In this document: piece by piece, positions 26,788 to 36,403 of the stretch | Layout: every line of letters begins with the position of its first letter | Numbering within the stretch: position 1 is the stretch's first letter | Assembly (NCBI GenBank): GCA_903901915.1 | Contig: CAIUSV010000012.1 | Span: 108,650 to 172,649 of the forward strand | Direction of reading: 5' to 3' | From: an uncultured Rhodospirillaceae bacterium | Lineage (GTDB): Bacteria; Pseudomonadota; Alphaproteobacteria; Rhodospirillales; Magnetospirillaceae | DNA: 64,000 nucleotides | Position numbers and translations under genes: made by a program | Notes under the pieces: generated by a model | Told to the model about the DNA's origin: nothing | The model's database searches: none | The model's input: only the letters and a program-made list of their open reading frames with translations

Positions 26788-28965
26788 TCAGCGGCCGAAG
26801 CGGGCCTTGGCCTCGCGGCGCCGCGCGTGCAGCACCGGCTCGGTGTAGCCGTTGGGCTGGGCGCGGCCCTTGAAGATCAGGTCGCAGGCCGCCTGGAAGG
26901 CGACGGAGCCGTCGAAATCGGCGGCCATCGGGCGATAGGCCGGATCACCGGCGTTCTGGCCATCGACCACCGCGGCCATCCGCTTCAAGGTGGCCGTTAC
27001 CTGGGCCTCGGTGCAGATGCCGTGATGCAGCCAGTTGGCGATGTGCTGGCTGGAGATGCGCAGCGTGGCGCGGTCTTCCATCAGCCCGACATTATTGATG
27101 TCGGGCACCTTGGAACAGCCGATGCCCTGGTCGATCCAACGCACCACATAGCCCAGGATACCCTGAGTGTTGTTGTCCAGTTCGGCCTGGATCTCGGCTT
27201 CCGACAGGTTGCGCCCCCCCAGCAGCGGGATGGTCAGGATGGCGTCCAGGCTGGCGCGCTGGCGCGACGCCAGTTCCTGCTGCCGTGAGGCCACCTCGAC
27301 CGCGTGATAATGGGTGGCGTGCAGCGTGGCGGCGGTGGGCGACGGCACCCAGGCGGTGTTGGCGCCGGCCATGGGATGGGCGATCTTGGCTTCGACCATC
27401 TGGCGCATCTCGTCGGGCTTGGCCCACATGCCCTTGCCGATCTGACCACGGCCCTGGAAGCCGCAGGCCAGCCCGGTATCGACGTTCCAGTCCTCGTAGG
27501 CGGCGATCCAGGGCTGCTTCTTGATCTCTTCCTTGGGCAGGACGGCGCCGGCCTCCATGCTGGTGTGGATCTCGTCGCCGGTGCGGTCGAGGAAGCCGGT
27601 ATTGATGAAGACGATGCGGTCCTTGACGGCGCGGATGCACTCACCCAGGTTGACGGTGGTGCGGCGCTCCTCGTCCATCACCCCGACCTTCATGGTGTTG
27701 AGCGGCAGACCCAACGCAGCCTCGACGGCGGCGAACAGGTCGTCGGTCAGCTTGGCTTCCTCGGGGCCGTGCATCTTGGGCTTGACGATGTAGATGCTGG
27801 CGGTGCGGCTGTTGCGGCAGCGCCCCAGGCCCTTGAAATCGTGGATCGCGGCCAAGGTGGTGACCATGGCGTCGAGGAAACCTTCCGGAATCTCGTTGCC
27901 GTCCTTGTCCAGCACCGCATCGGTGGTCATCAGATGCCCGACGTTGCGCACCAGCAGCAGCGAACGGCCGTGCAGGGTCAGCGGCTTGCCGTCGGGGGCG
28001 GTGAAGGTGCGGTCGGCATTCATGGTCCGGGTCAGCGGCTTGCCGCCCTTGTCGAAGGTCTCCGACAGGTCGCCGCGCATCAGGCCCAGCCAGTTGCGAT
28101 AGGCCGCCGCCTTGTCCTCGGCATCGACGGCGGCGATGGAATCTTCCAGGTCCTGGATGGTGGTCAACGCCGCTTCCAGCACCAGATCCTTGACCCCGGA
28201 AGGCACGCTGGCGCCGATGGGATGCCTGCGGTCGATCAGGATCTCGATGTGGAGGCCGTGATTGACCAGCAGGATGGCGCTGGGCTCGCCGCCGCCGCCG
28301 ATGTGCCCGACGAACTGCGCCGGCCGGGCCAGGGTGGTGGCGCGGCCGCCGACCAGATCCACCGCCAGGGCGCCGCCCCGGACATGGTAGGCGGCGACGT
28401 CGGCATGGCTGCCCTCGGCCAGAGGCGCGGCCTGATCGAGCAGGCGGTTGGCGTGGGCGATCACCGCCGCGCCGCGCTTGGGGTTGTAGCCGGTACCCTT
28501 TTCCCGTCCCTCGGTTTCGGCGATGACGTCGCTGCCGTAAAGGGCGTCGTACAGGCTGCCCCAGCGGGCATTGGCGGCGTTGAGCGCGAAGCGGGCGTTC
28601 ATCACCGGCACCACCAGTTGCGGCCCGGCGACACGGGCGATTTCGTCATCGACGCCGGTGGTGCCGATCTTGAACGGCGCGCCCTCGGGAACGAGATAGC
28701 CGATCTCGGTCAGGAACGCCTTATACGCCGCCGGGTCGAAGCTCTGGCCGCGCCGGGCGACATGCCAGGCGTCGATCTTGGCCTGGATGGAATCGCGCTT
28801 GGCCAGCAGGGCGCGGTTGCGCGGCCCCAGGCCGCCGACGATCCGCTCCAGCCCGGCCCAGAAGGTTTCGGGAGTGACGCCGGTACCGGGCGCGATCTCG
28901 CCTGCGATCAGATCGTCGAGGGCCTTGGCGACGGACAGTCCGCCCCGGGTGATGCGTGTGCTCAT
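26788..28965 (-). CDS. glcB: Malate synthase G
   Basis: Malate synthase G condenses glyoxylate with acetyl-CoA to malate. The 725-residue protein aligns with the single-chain bacterial form almost without gaps. The catalytic base is D631 ([18 protein letters not shown]) and C617 lies in [11 protein letters not shown], the same numbers as in E. coli MSG. Further signatures are RNVGHLMT and [17 protein letters not shown]. It is the first gene of the glc operon, downstream of a 226-base divergent intergenic region. Its product would use the glyoxylate made by GlcDEF. Confidence 0.97.
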   Translation of the reverse strand: MSTRITRGGLSVAKALDDLIAGEIAPGTGVTPETFWAGLERIVGGLGPRNRALLAKRDSIQAKIDAWHVARRGQSFDPAAYKAFLTEIGYLVPEGAPFKIGTTGVDDEIARVAGPQLVVPVMNARFALNAANARWGSLYDALYGSDVIAETEGREKGTGYNPKRGAAVIAHANRLLDQAAPLAEGSHADVAAYHVRGGALAVDLVGGRATTLARPAQFVGHIGGGGEPSAILLVNHGLHIEILIDRRHPIGASVPSGVKDLVLEAALTTIQDLEDSIAAVDAEDKAAAYRNWLGLMRGDLSETFDKGGKPLTRTMNADRTFTAPDGKPLTLHGRSLLLVRNVGHLMTTDAVLDKDGNEIPEGFLDAMVTTLAAIHDFKGLGRCRNSRTASIYIVKPKMHGPEEAKLTDDLFAAVEAALGLPLNTMKVGVMDEERRTTVNLGECIRAVKDRIVFINTGFLDRTGDEIHTSMEAGAVLPKEEIKKQPWIAAYEDWNVDTGLACGFQGRGQIGKGMWAKPDEMRQMVEAKIAHPMAGANTAWVPSPTAATLHATHYHAVEVASRQQELASRQRASLDAILTIPLLGGRNLSEAEIQAELDNNTQGILGYVVRWIDQGIGCSKVPDINNVGLMEDRATLRISSQHIANWLHHGICTEAQVTATLKRMAAVVDGQNAGDPAYRPMAADFDGSVAFQAACDLIFKGRAQPNGYTEPVLHARRREAKARFGR

Positions 28966-29065
28966 GTCCTGGTTCTACCTCAATCAAGGACGGCACCACG
29001 CCGTCGACCGGGGGCTATGGTCATACCACCCGGCCCTCACTTTCAAGATCAGTTTTGGATCCAGC

Positions 29066-29080
29066 TTCCACGATGTGGAA
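29066..29080. promoter_or_regulatory. Candidate IclR-type operator upstream of glcB
   Basis: TTCCAC-GAT-GTGGAA is a perfect 6-bp inverted repeat with a 3-base centre, 100 bases upstream of the glcB start. It lies in the intergenic region shared with the rubrerythrin gene. IclR-family operators commonly have TTCC-N7-GGAA-like cores, and the operon ends with an iclR gene. A possible -35 TTGAAA for glcB lies about 25 bases closer to the gene on the minus strand. A second small inverted repeat (TTTCT-ATG-AGAAA) lies nearer the rubrerythrin gene. Confidence 0.5.
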
Positions 29081-29191
29081 ATAGCGGAATAAATCGATTT
29101 TTACGATTTCTATGAGAAAAACTACTCGTTTCACTCGATAATACGGTTTCGCTAGGGTTGCTTCATCGGATCAAACCAAGGAGACGCCCCG

Positions 29192-29671
29192 ATGGCCAGT
29201 ACCCCCGCCTCACCCACCATCAAGAATCTGGAAGCCGCCTTTGCCGGCGAGTCCATGGCCAACCGCAAGTATCTCTACTTCGCCCGCCGTGCCCGCGAGC
29301 TTGGTGCCGTCGAGGTCGCCGAGGTGTTCGAGCGGACCGCCGAACAGGAGACCGCCCACGCCTTCGGTCATCTTGAACTGCTTTATCCCAACAACGACCT
29401 GACGGTGGAGACCATGTTGCAAATGGCCATCGACGGCGAGACCCACGAGTACACCGAGATGTATCCCAGGTTCCGCCATCTTGCCGAGCAGGAGGGCAAT
29501 GCCGCCGCCGTCGCCGAGATCGATGATCAGATCGCCGAGTCGAAGGAGCACGCCCAGCGTTTCGCCAAGATCCTCGCCATCGCCGCCAAGCGCTTCGCCG
29601 CCCTGGCCAAGGTCGAGGAAAAGCATGCCAACCACTACAGCGCCACCCTTGCCGCCCGCAAGGCCGGCTGA
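29192..29671 (+). CDS. Rubrerythrin, diiron domain only
   Basis: This 159-residue ferritin-like protein should reduce hydrogen peroxide at a diiron site. The Glu and His ligands are in LEAAFAGESMANRKYLYFA, FERTAEQETAHAFGHLE, DGETHEYTEMYPRF and AEIDDQIAESKEHAQRF. Unlike classical rubrerythrin it lacks the C-terminal rubredoxin domain, which is encoded as the next gene. AAGGAG lies seven bases before the ATG. With rubredoxin and a reductase it forms a three-gene peroxide-reduction operon suited to a microaerophile. Confidence 0.92.
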   Translation: MASTPASPTIKNLEAAFAGESMANRKYLYFARRARELGAVEVAEVFERTAEQETAHAFGHLELLYPNNDLTVETMLQMAIDGETHEYTEMYPRFRHLAEQEGNAAAVAEIDDQIAESKEHAQRFAKILAIAAKRFAALAKVEEKHANHYSATLAARKAG

Positions 29672-29692
29672 TCCCTCAAGGAGGATAGAGCC

Positions 29693-29857
29693 ATGAAGAA
29701 GTACATCTGCGTCGTTTGCGGCTACGTCTATGACCCCGCCATCGGCATGCCCGAGGAAGGCATTCCCGCCGGTACCGCCTTCGAGACCATCCCCGATGAC
29801 TGGTGCTGCCCGGATTGCGGCGTGTCCAAGGCCGATTTCGAGCCGGTGGAGGGCTGA
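29693..29857 (+). CDS. Rubredoxin
   Basis: This 54-residue one-iron electron carrier has the two CxxC knuckles C6-x2-C9 ([11 protein letters not shown]) and C39-x2-C42 ([12 protein letters not shown]). It should carry electrons from the reductase downstream to rubrerythrin upstream. GGAGGATAGAGCC precedes the ATG. One oddity is an extra cysteine, C38, directly before the iron ligand C39, where the family usually has valine (DDWVCP). The next gene starts four bases after the stop codon begins its last base. Confidence 0.96.
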   Translation: MKKYICVVCGYVYDPAIGMPEEGIPAGTAFETIPDDWCCPDCGVSKADFEPVEG

Positions 29858-29860
29858 TCG

Positions 29861-30994
29861 ATGACCGGAATCGTCATCGTCGGCAGCGGGCTGGGGGGGT
29901 ACTCCCTGGCCCGCGAGATCCGCCGGCTCGATCGGACCGTTGCGCTGACGGTGGTTACCGCCGACGGTGGCGAATCCTACAGCAAGCCCATGCTGTCCGC
30001 GGCCTTCGCCCAGGGCAAGGATATCGCAGCCCTGATCCAGAAGGACGCCGATACGATGGCGGCGGAGTTGGATATTCAGGTGCTGCGGCGGACCCGCGTT
30101 GTCGCCATCGACCGCGCCGCCAAGGTCTTGCGTCTCGCCGACGGCGGCGTGGTCGGCTATGGCCGGCTGGTGCTGGCGTTGGGCGCCGACCCGCGCCCCT
30201 ATCGGGTGGAGGGGTCGGAGGCGGTGGCGGTGCGTACCGTCAACGATCTCGACGACTACGCCCTTTGGCGCGCCGGTCTGGTTGCCGGTGGCCGGGTGCT
30301 GTTGATCGGCGCCGGGCTGATCGGCATGGAGTTCGCCAACGATCTCGCCATCGCCGGTCAGCGTGTTTCGGTGGTCGATCCCTCGCCGTGGCCGCTCGGC
30401 CGCCTGCTGCCGCGCCAGTTGGGCGAGGAATTGGCGACGGCGCTGACCGGCATCGGCATCGACCTGCATCTTGGCCGCTCGGTGGCGCGGCTGGCCCAGG
30501 GTCGCGCCACCCTCGATGACGGCTCCGAGGTGGCGTTCGACACCATCTTGTCGGCCATCGGGCTGGTGCCACGCATCGCCCTGGCCGCCGCCGCCGGTCT
30601 GGCGGTAGACAAGGGCATCGTGGTCGATCGCGCCCTGCGCAGTTCCGATCCCGATATTTTCGCCATCGGTGACTGCGCCCAGACCGAAGCTGGGCCGTTG
30701 CCCTTCGTGGCGCCGCTGATGGCCGAAGCCAAGGCGCTGGCGGCCACCCTGGCCGGTGGCGGGGCGACGCTGAAGCTGCCCGCCCTGCCGGTGGTGGTCA
30801 AGACTCCGGCCCTGCCGGTCGCGGTCTGCCCGCCGGCCGCCGGAGCGGCTGGCGAGTGGCGGATCGAGGGTGTTGGGCACGATCGCAAGGCGCTGTACAT
30901 CGGGGCCGACGGCATTCCCCTGGGCTTTGCCCTTACCGGAGCGGCGACGGCCGAGCGGCAGGCGCTGGCCAAGGAGATGCCCGATCTGCTGTGA
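29861..30994 (+). CDS. NAD(P)H:rubredoxin reductase-like flavoprotein
   Basis: This 377-residue FAD/NAD-dependent oxidoreductase is the likely electron donor to rubredoxin. It has an N-terminal FAD dinucleotide fold (IVIVGSGLGGYSLAREIR), an NAD fold (VLLIGAGLIGMEFANDLA at about residues 146-162), the closing DIFAIGDCAQ motif, and a C-terminal rubredoxin-reductase-like domain. It starts three bases after the rubredoxin stop. The family resembles AlkT/NorW-type reductases, and the neighbouring rubredoxin makes that partner most likely. It converges on the ScsB-like gene with a 6-base gap. Confidence 0.88.
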   Translation: MTGIVIVGSGLGGYSLAREIRRLDRTVALTVVTADGGESYSKPMLSAAFAQGKDIAALIQKDADTMAAELDIQVLRRTRVVAIDRAAKVLRLADGGVVGYGRLVLALGADPRPYRVEGSEAVAVRTVNDLDDYALWRAGLVAGGRVLLIGAGLIGMEFANDLAIAGQRVSVVDPSPWPLGRLLPRQLGEELATALTGIGIDLHLGRSVARLAQGRATLDDGSEVAFDTILSAIGLVPRIALAAAAGLAVDKGIVVDRALRSSDPDIFAIGDCAQTEAGPLPFVAPLMAEAKALAATLAGGGATLKLPALPVVVKTPALPVAVCPPAAGAAGEWRIEGVGHDRKALYIGADGIPLGFALTGAATAERQALAKEMPDLL

Positions 30995-31000
30995 TCCGGA

Positions 31001-32938
31001 TTACCGCGCCTTGCCGGCGGCATCGAGCGCCGTCATCACCTCGGACGCGCTCAGCAGTTCCGACAGCGCCAACCCCTCGGGAGCGGCGGGGCCGTAGACC
31101 GCGTCGAACGGAATGCCGAAACGGCCGAACGAGGCGAGGTAGCGGGCGATCGCGTCGTCGGGGCGGGTCCAGTCCGCCTTCATGGCGACCACGCCGGCGG
31201 CCGACAGCCGGGCCGCCACTTCGCCTCGCTCGATCACCGCCGCCTTGTTGACCTTGCAGGTGATGCACCAATCGGCGGTGACGTCGACAAATACCGTCCG
31301 GCCCTCGGCGACCAGACCGGCGATGGCGGCCTGATCGAAGGGCCGCCACGGAATGCCGCCGTCGGCGCCGCCGGTCGATCCGCCGACGAGCTGGGGCGCC
31401 AGGATGGTCAGCAGCCAGATGGCGGTACCGGCCAACGCCGCCCCCATAGCCTTGCGCACCGTCACCATCCAGCGCCCCGGCCGGGGCATCCGCAGCGCCG
31501 CATCGGGCCACACCGCCACCGCCAGGAACGGCGCCGCCATGCCGATGCCCAGGGCGGTGAAGATCAGGACGATCTCGCCGGGGCCGCGCGCCAGAGCGAA
31601 GCCGATGGCGGTTCCCAGGAACGGTGCCGAACAGGGTGTCGCCAGCACGGTGGCGAAAGCCCCCGACAGGAAGTGCCCCAGCAGGGTATGATGGGGCACG
31701 CCGCCGGATTGGCGATTGAGCAGCCACGTCGGCATGGGAATCTCGAAGGCGCCCCACAGATTGGCCGAGAACAGGGCCAACAGCAGGATCAGCGCGACGA
31801 TGAAGCCGGGCTGCTGGAACTGGATACCCCAGCCCACCGCCGCCCCGGCCTCCTTCACCGCCACCGCCAGTCCGGCCAGCGCCAGGAACGACACCACGAT
31901 GCCGGCGGCCGAGGCCAGGAAGCTGGCCCGCACATGGCCGCGCTCGCCGCCGCCGTGGCCCAGCACCCCCAACAGCTTGATCGACAGCACCGGCAGCACG
32001 CAGGGCATCAGGTTGAGGATCAGGCCGCCCAGCAAGGCCACCGCCATCATCGCCAGCAGGGCGGTGGCGCCGCCATCCTCGACCCCGGGCACCGGCACGA
32101 CGACCGCTTCGAGCGAACGGGCCTCGTCTACCACGGTGACCCGCATGGCGGAGCCGGCCAGCGGCTTTTTCAGGGTGTGGGGCGCCACCGGCACCTCGAT
32201 GACGGCGCCGAGGCGGTCACCCGACAGCCGGAGTCGGGGCTGGTCGAAGGTGGCGATGTCCTCGGCATCCTCGACGAAGGCGTCGGGGTTTTCCAGCGGC
32301 GCGGTGGCGGTCAGGGTCAGGCGCAGGGTCGAGGCGTTGCCGGTGCCCACCGCCTCGGCCGTCTCCAGCCGCAGGCCGTGTCGGGCACCATCCCCCGGTA
32401 CCAGGGCGTTGAACCGGTCGATGTCATGGGCCATGGCCGAAGGCAGGGCCTCGCCGGTGGGTAGGTCCAGCGTCAGATCGACATGCTGCGGCACGCAGAT
32501 CTGGGCGCAGGCGAGGAAATCCACCGCCGCCCGCGCCGCCACCGCCTTGCCGGGAACCGGCACCGGCGCATCGAGCGGCAACACCACCTCGCCGACATAG
32601 CCGTGATTCTGGAGACCCGACAGCACGAAGCGATGTGGTGCCGGCCAGCGGATGATCGGACTCCCCAGATTGACCGAGCCGCTCCAGTCGATCTTGGGGG
32701 GGTAGCCGGCATCGCCGGGCGTGCGCCAGTAGATCTTCCAGCCCGATTCCAGCCGGAGGTGCAGGCCAAGGCGGACCGAGGCCGCGCTGCCGACGGCGAC
32801 GGTGGCGGCGATCAGGCGGACCTGGCCGGATTCGCTGCTCGCCCAGTCCGAGGCCCCGGGCTCGGCGGCGGCGGCCGGCAGACACGCCAGCAAGCCCAGA
32901 ACCGTCAGCCCCCTCCGCAACGCAGCCGTCCAACCCAT
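31001..32938 (-). CDS. ScsB/DsbD-like protein-disulfide reductase
   Basis: This 645-residue inner-membrane protein should move reducing power from cytoplasmic thioredoxin to the periplasm. It has a signal peptide (about 1-25). A long N-terminal domain carries C144 and C148 (LACAQICVPQ). Eight or so membrane helices with LMPCVLPVLSIK and LATPCSAPFLGT provide the membrane cysteine pair, and a C-terminal thioredoxin domain has ADWCITCKVNK (C558, C561). The N-terminal domain is the longer ScsB-like type rather than the E. coli DsbD alpha domain. AAGGAGCG precedes the ATG. Its periplasmic clients are unknown. Confidence 0.88.
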   Translation of the reverse strand: MGWTAALRRGLTVLGLLACLPAAAAEPGASDWASSESGQVRLIAATVAVGSAASVRLGLHLRLESGWKIYWRTPGDAGYPPKIDWSGSVNLGSPIIRWPAPHRFVLSGLQNHGYVGEVVLPLDAPVPVPGKAVAARAAVDFLACAQICVPQHVDLTLDLPTGEALPSAMAHDIDRFNALVPGDGARHGLRLETAEAVGTGNASTLRLTLTATAPLENPDAFVEDAEDIATFDQPRLRLSGDRLGAVIEVPVAPHTLKKPLAGSAMRVTVVDEARSLEAVVVPVPGVEDGGATALLAMMAVALLGGLILNLMPCVLPVLSIKLLGVLGHGGGERGHVRASFLASAAGIVVSFLALAGLAVAVKEAGAAVGWGIQFQQPGFIVALILLLALFSANLWGAFEIPMPTWLLNRQSGGVPHHTLLGHFLSGAFATVLATPCSAPFLGTAIGFALARGPGEIVLIFTALGIGMAAPFLAVAVWPDAALRMPRPGRWMVTVRKAMGAALAGTAIWLLTILAPQLVGGSTGGADGGIPWRPFDQAAIAGLVAEGRTVFVDVTADWCITCKVNKAAVIERGEVAARLSAAGVVAMKADWTRPDDAIARYLASFGRFGIPFDAVYGPAAPEGLALSELLSASEVMTALDAAGKAR

Positions 32939-33013
32939 GATCGCTCCTTGCTCGGCGAAGGGGGGAACATCAACACCGGCCGGACGGTCCTGTCAATGAC
33001 GGCGACCGCGACC

Positions 33014-33041
33014 TTGCCCCGCAAAACCAAATCGGCATAAT
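33014..33041 (+). promoter_or_regulatory. Sigma-70-like promoter of the dienoyl-CoA reductase gene
   Basis: TTGCCC (33014-33019) and CATAAT (33036-33041) are 16 bases apart, with the start codon about 30 bases downstream in the gap between two divergent genes. On the other strand a perfect TTGACA lies in the same gap, facing the ScsB-like gene, but its -10 is poor. Confidence 0.45.
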
Positions 33042-33072
33042 GGTACCGAATTATCATCGAAGGGTGCCGCCC

Positions 33073-35067
33073 ATGAGCTTTCCCCGCTTGCTGTCGCCGC
33101 TTCAGGTTCGGGGTGTCAGGCTGCCCAACCGCATGATCATGGGCTCGATGCATCTGGGATGCGAGGCCGGCGACAACGCCTTTCCCCGGCTGGCCCGGTT
33201 CTACGCCGAACGGGCCGCCGGTGGTATCGGCCTGATCGTCACCGGCGGCGTCGCCCCCAACGTCGAGGGTAATTTCGGCCCCGACGGCACCGTTCTCGCC
33301 GACGAATCCGGGCTGCCCGGCCATCGCCTGATCACCGGGGCGGTGCATGGCGCCGGCGGGCGCATCGTCATGCAGATCCTGCATTGCGGCCGCTATAGCC
33401 GCCATGCCGATCTGGTGGCGCCATCGGCGATCAAGGCCCCGATCAACACCTTCGTCCCGCGCGAGATGACCGAGACCGACATCGAACGCACCGTCGCCGA
33501 CTACGGCCGCGCCGCCGCCTTGGCGGTGGCCGCCGGCTATGACGGCGTCGAGGTGATGGCGTCCGAGGGCTATCTGATCAACGAGTTCCTGGCGCCGCGC
33601 ACCAACAGGCGCGCCGATCGCTGGGGCGGCTCGCTGGACAACCGTATGCGCTTCGCCGTCGATATCGTCCGGACGGTGCGCGCTTCCCTGGGGCCGGCGG
33701 CGATCCTGATGGTGCGCCTGTCCATGGTCGATCTGGTCGAGGACGGCCTTGCCGCCGACGAGGTGGTGGCGGTGGCCCGCGCCCTGGAGGAGGCCGGGGC
33801 CGACATCCTCAACAGCGGCATCGGCTGGCACGAGGCCCGGGTTCCCACCATCGCCCATACCGTGCCCGGTGGCGCCTGGAGCTGGGCCACGGCGCGGGTC
33901 AAGGCGGCGCTGCGCATTCCGGTGGCCGCCAGCAATCGCATCAACACGCCCGAACTGGCAGAGGCGCTTCTGGCCGGCGGGCAGGCCGATCTGGTGTCGA
34001 TGGCGCGGCCGCTGCTGGCCGATCCCGCCTTTGCCGCCAAGGTCGCCGACGGCCGCGCCGGCTCCATCAACCTGTGCATCGGCTGCAATCAGGGGTGTCT
34101 CGATCCCATTTTCTCCGGCGGGACCGCCACCTGTCTGGTCAACCCCCGTGCCGGCCGCGAGGGTGAGTTCGAGTCCCGTCCGGTCGCACGGCCCAATTCC
34201 GTTGCCGTGATCGGCGGTGGTCCCGCCGGCATGGCCTGCGCCCTGGAGGCCGGGCGGCGCGGCCATGCCGTCACTCTGTTCGAGGCCGCCCCCGAGCTGG
34301 GTGGTCAGTTCCTGCTGGCCCGCGCGGTTCCCGGCAAGGCGGAATATCTGGCGACACCCCGCCATTACGCCGCTGAATTGGCGGCGGCAGGTGTTAGCGT
34401 TCGGCTGGGGCGAGCGGCCGAGGCCGCCGATCTCGCCGGCTTCGACAAAGTGGTGCTGGCCACCGGCATCGTTGCGCGGCGGCCCGACCTGCCCGGCATC
34501 GACCATCCCAAGGTGGTCGCGTATGACGACCTTCTGTCGGGACGCCGCGAAGCGGGCGGGACGGTGGCGATCATGGGGGCCGGCGGCGTCGGCTTCGACG
34601 TCGCCCTGTTCCTGTCCGGCGACGGCGAGGATTTCGACGCCATGTGGGGCATCGACCGTGCCTTCGGTACCGGCGGCGGTCTGACCGCCCCGGCCGCTCC
34701 GCCGCCACCGAAGCGGCGGATCGTGATGATGCAAAGAAAGCCGGAACGTCCCGGCGCCACCCTGGGCAAGACCACCGGCTGGATTCACAAGGCCCACCTC
34801 CAGCGTCATGGCGTCGAGATGCTGTCGGGGGTGAGCTATCGCGCCATCGACGATGCCGGTCTGCACATCACGGTCGCGGGGGCCGAGCGGTTGATTACCG
34901 CCGACACCATCGTCACCTGCGTCGGCCAGGATCCTCGCCGCGATCTGCTGGCGGCGCTTCAGGCCATGGGCAAACCGGTCCATCTGATCGGCGGCGCCCG
35001 CGATGCCACCCGGCTCGATGCCCTGGCCGCTTTCGAGGAAGGCACCCGTCTGGGCCTGGAAATATAG
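33073..35067 (+). CDS. fadH: 2,4-dienoyl-CoA reductase (NADPH), FadH type
   Basis: FadH reduces 2,4-dienoyl-CoA during breakdown of unsaturated fatty acids. The 664-residue protein has an N-terminal FMN TIM barrel (1-330) and a 4Fe-4S site at C335, C338, C342 and C354, one residue off E. coli FadH. The C-terminal FAD/NADPH domains have VAVIGGGPAGMACALEAG. Active-site candidates are Y167 (SEGYLINEF) and the histidine in GIGWHEARVPTIA. I chose the ATG at 33073 because AGGG precedes it and the protein then begins like the family. An in-frame ATG eleven codons upstream is unsupported. Related enoate reductases share this layout, but the fit to FadH is closer. Confidence 0.9.
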   Translation: MSFPRLLSPLQVRGVRLPNRMIMGSMHLGCEAGDNAFPRLARFYAERAAGGIGLIVTGGVAPNVEGNFGPDGTVLADESGLPGHRLITGAVHGAGGRIVMQILHCGRYSRHADLVAPSAIKAPINTFVPREMTETDIERTVADYGRAAALAVAAGYDGVEVMASEGYLINEFLAPRTNRRADRWGGSLDNRMRFAVDIVRTVRASLGPAAILMVRLSMVDLVEDGLAADEVVAVARALEEAGADILNSGIGWHEARVPTIAHTVPGGAWSWATARVKAALRIPVAASNRINTPELAEALLAGGQADLVSMARPLLADPAFAAKVADGRAGSINLCIGCNQGCLDPIFSGGTATCLVNPRAGREGEFESRPVARPNSVAVIGGGPAGMACALEAGRRGHAVTLFEAAPELGGQFLLARAVPGKAEYLATPRHYAAELAAAGVSVRLGRAAEAADLAGFDKVVLATGIVARRPDLPGIDHPKVVAYDDLLSGRREAGGTVAIMGAGGVGFDVALFLSGDGEDFDAMWGIDRAFGTGGGLTAPAAPPPPKRRIVMMQRKPERPGATLGKTTGWIHKAHLQRHGVEMLSGVSYRAIDDAGLHITVAGAERLITADTIVTCVGQDPRRDLLAALQAMGKPVHLIGGARDATRLDALAAFEEGTRLGLEI

Positions 35068-35077
35068 GGCGGCGGGA

Positions 35078-36403
35078 TCACATCCCCGCTGGCCGGCCCA
35101 CCGCCACGATGGTCAGCGCGTCGGGATCGAGCAGGCGCCTGGCCGCCTGTCTGACCGCGTCCAGCGTCACCGCCGAGATCAAGGCGTTGCGGCGATCGAG
35201 GAAGTCGATGCCGAGGTCGTCGATCTGGATTTGCAGCAGCAGGCCGGCGATGCCGGCGGTGGAATCCAGCTGCAGCGGGAACGAACCGTTGAGATAGGTC
35301 TTGGCGTCGGTCAATTCCTGCTCGCTCGGGCCCTCGTCGCGCATACGGCGGAATTCCTCGCGGATCAGCCGGATCGATTCGGCGAAGCGGCCGTTCTCGG
35401 TGGCGACGCCGCCGATCATCAGCCCGGAATGCTCCATGGGCACCAGATAGGAATAGACCGAATAGGCCAGTCCGCGCTTTTCGCGGACCTCCTCGGTCAA
35501 ACGCGACGAAAAGCCGCCGCCCCCCAGGATGTAGTTCATGACATAGGCGGCGTACCAGTCGGGGTCCCGCCGGCCGATGCCGGGAAGGCCGAAGATGGCA
35601 GTGGTCTGTGGATTGTCCTTGTCGATCACCCGGAGGCCGCCGCCGGCCCTGGCCGCCACATCCGGCACCGGCGGCAGTGGACTTTTGGCCGGCAGGGCGC
35701 CGAAGGTGGCATCCAGCCGCCGTGCCAATTCATCCGGGGTGATGTCGCCGACCACTCCGACGACCAGCCGATCCAACGCCAGATGGCTTTTGGCGAAGGC
35801 GCGCAGGTCGCCGACCTGGATGGTCCTGACCGTCTCGACGCTGCCGTGGGCCGAGCGGGCATAGGGATGACCGGGGAACATGGCCTCGAACCAGGCGCGC
35901 GATGCCTGGGAATTGGGGTCCTGGGCCTCGCGCATCAGTCCGCTCAGGATTTGGCCACGGATACGTTCCACCGGCTCCTTGTCGAAGCGCGGCTGGGTCA
36001 CGGCCAGCCGGAACAGGTCGAAGGCGGTGTCGCGGTTCTCGCTCAGGGTCTTCAGATGACCGCGCAAGCCGTCGCGCCCGGCATCGAACCCGAGCGTGAT
36101 GACCAGATCCTCCAGCTTGCCCTGGAACGCCTGGGAATCGTAGGGACCGGCCCCCTCGTCCAGCAGGCCGGCGGCCATGGCGGCCAGCCCGGATTTCGCC
36201 GCCGGATCAAGCGCGGCGCCGCCCCGGAACGTCACCTCCAGCGAGATGATCGGGTTGGAATGGTCCTGTACCAGCCAGGCAACGATGCCGCCGGGGCTGA
36301 CCACCTTCTCGACGGTGACGGCCAGGGCCGGCAGCGGCAGCAGCACCGTCAGCGCGGCGAAGAGTCCGAGTGTCCGGCTCCGGAGGGAACGAAGAACAGC
36401 CAT
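35078..36403 (-). CDS. M16-family peptidase-like protein without the zinc motif
   Basis: This 441-residue exported protein (signal peptide about 1-28) has the two-lobed M16 fold. At the expected HxxEH position it reads KSGLAAMAAGLLDEG, so it cannot bind zinc in the usual way. The C-terminal lobe has the family block GGGGFSSRLTEEVREKRGLAYSVYS. It follows an intact M16 gene, with start and stop overlapping as ATGA. Such pairs act as heterodimers, the inactive partner helping to form the substrate chamber (family knowledge). Substrates are unknown. Confidence 0.88.
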   Translation of the reverse strand: MAVLRSLRSRTLGLFAALTVLLPLPALAVTVEKVVSPGGIVAWLVQDHSNPIISLEVTFRGGAALDPAAKSGLAAMAAGLLDEGAGPYDSQAFQGKLEDLVITLGFDAGRDGLRGHLKTLSENRDTAFDLFRLAVTQPRFDKEPVERIRGQILSGLMREAQDPNSQASRAWFEAMFPGHPYARSAHGSVETVRTIQVGDLRAFAKSHLALDRLVVGVVGDITPDELARRLDATFGALPAKSPLPPVPDVAARAGGGLRVIDKDNPQTTAIFGLPGIGRRDPDWYAAYVMNYILGGGGFSSRLTEEVREKRGLAYSVYSYLVPMEHSGLMIGGVATENGRFAESIRLIREEFRRMRDEGPSEQELTDAKTYLNGSFPLQLDSTAGIAGLLLQIQIDDLGIDFLDRRNALISAVTLDAVRQAARRLLDPDALTIVAVGRPAGM

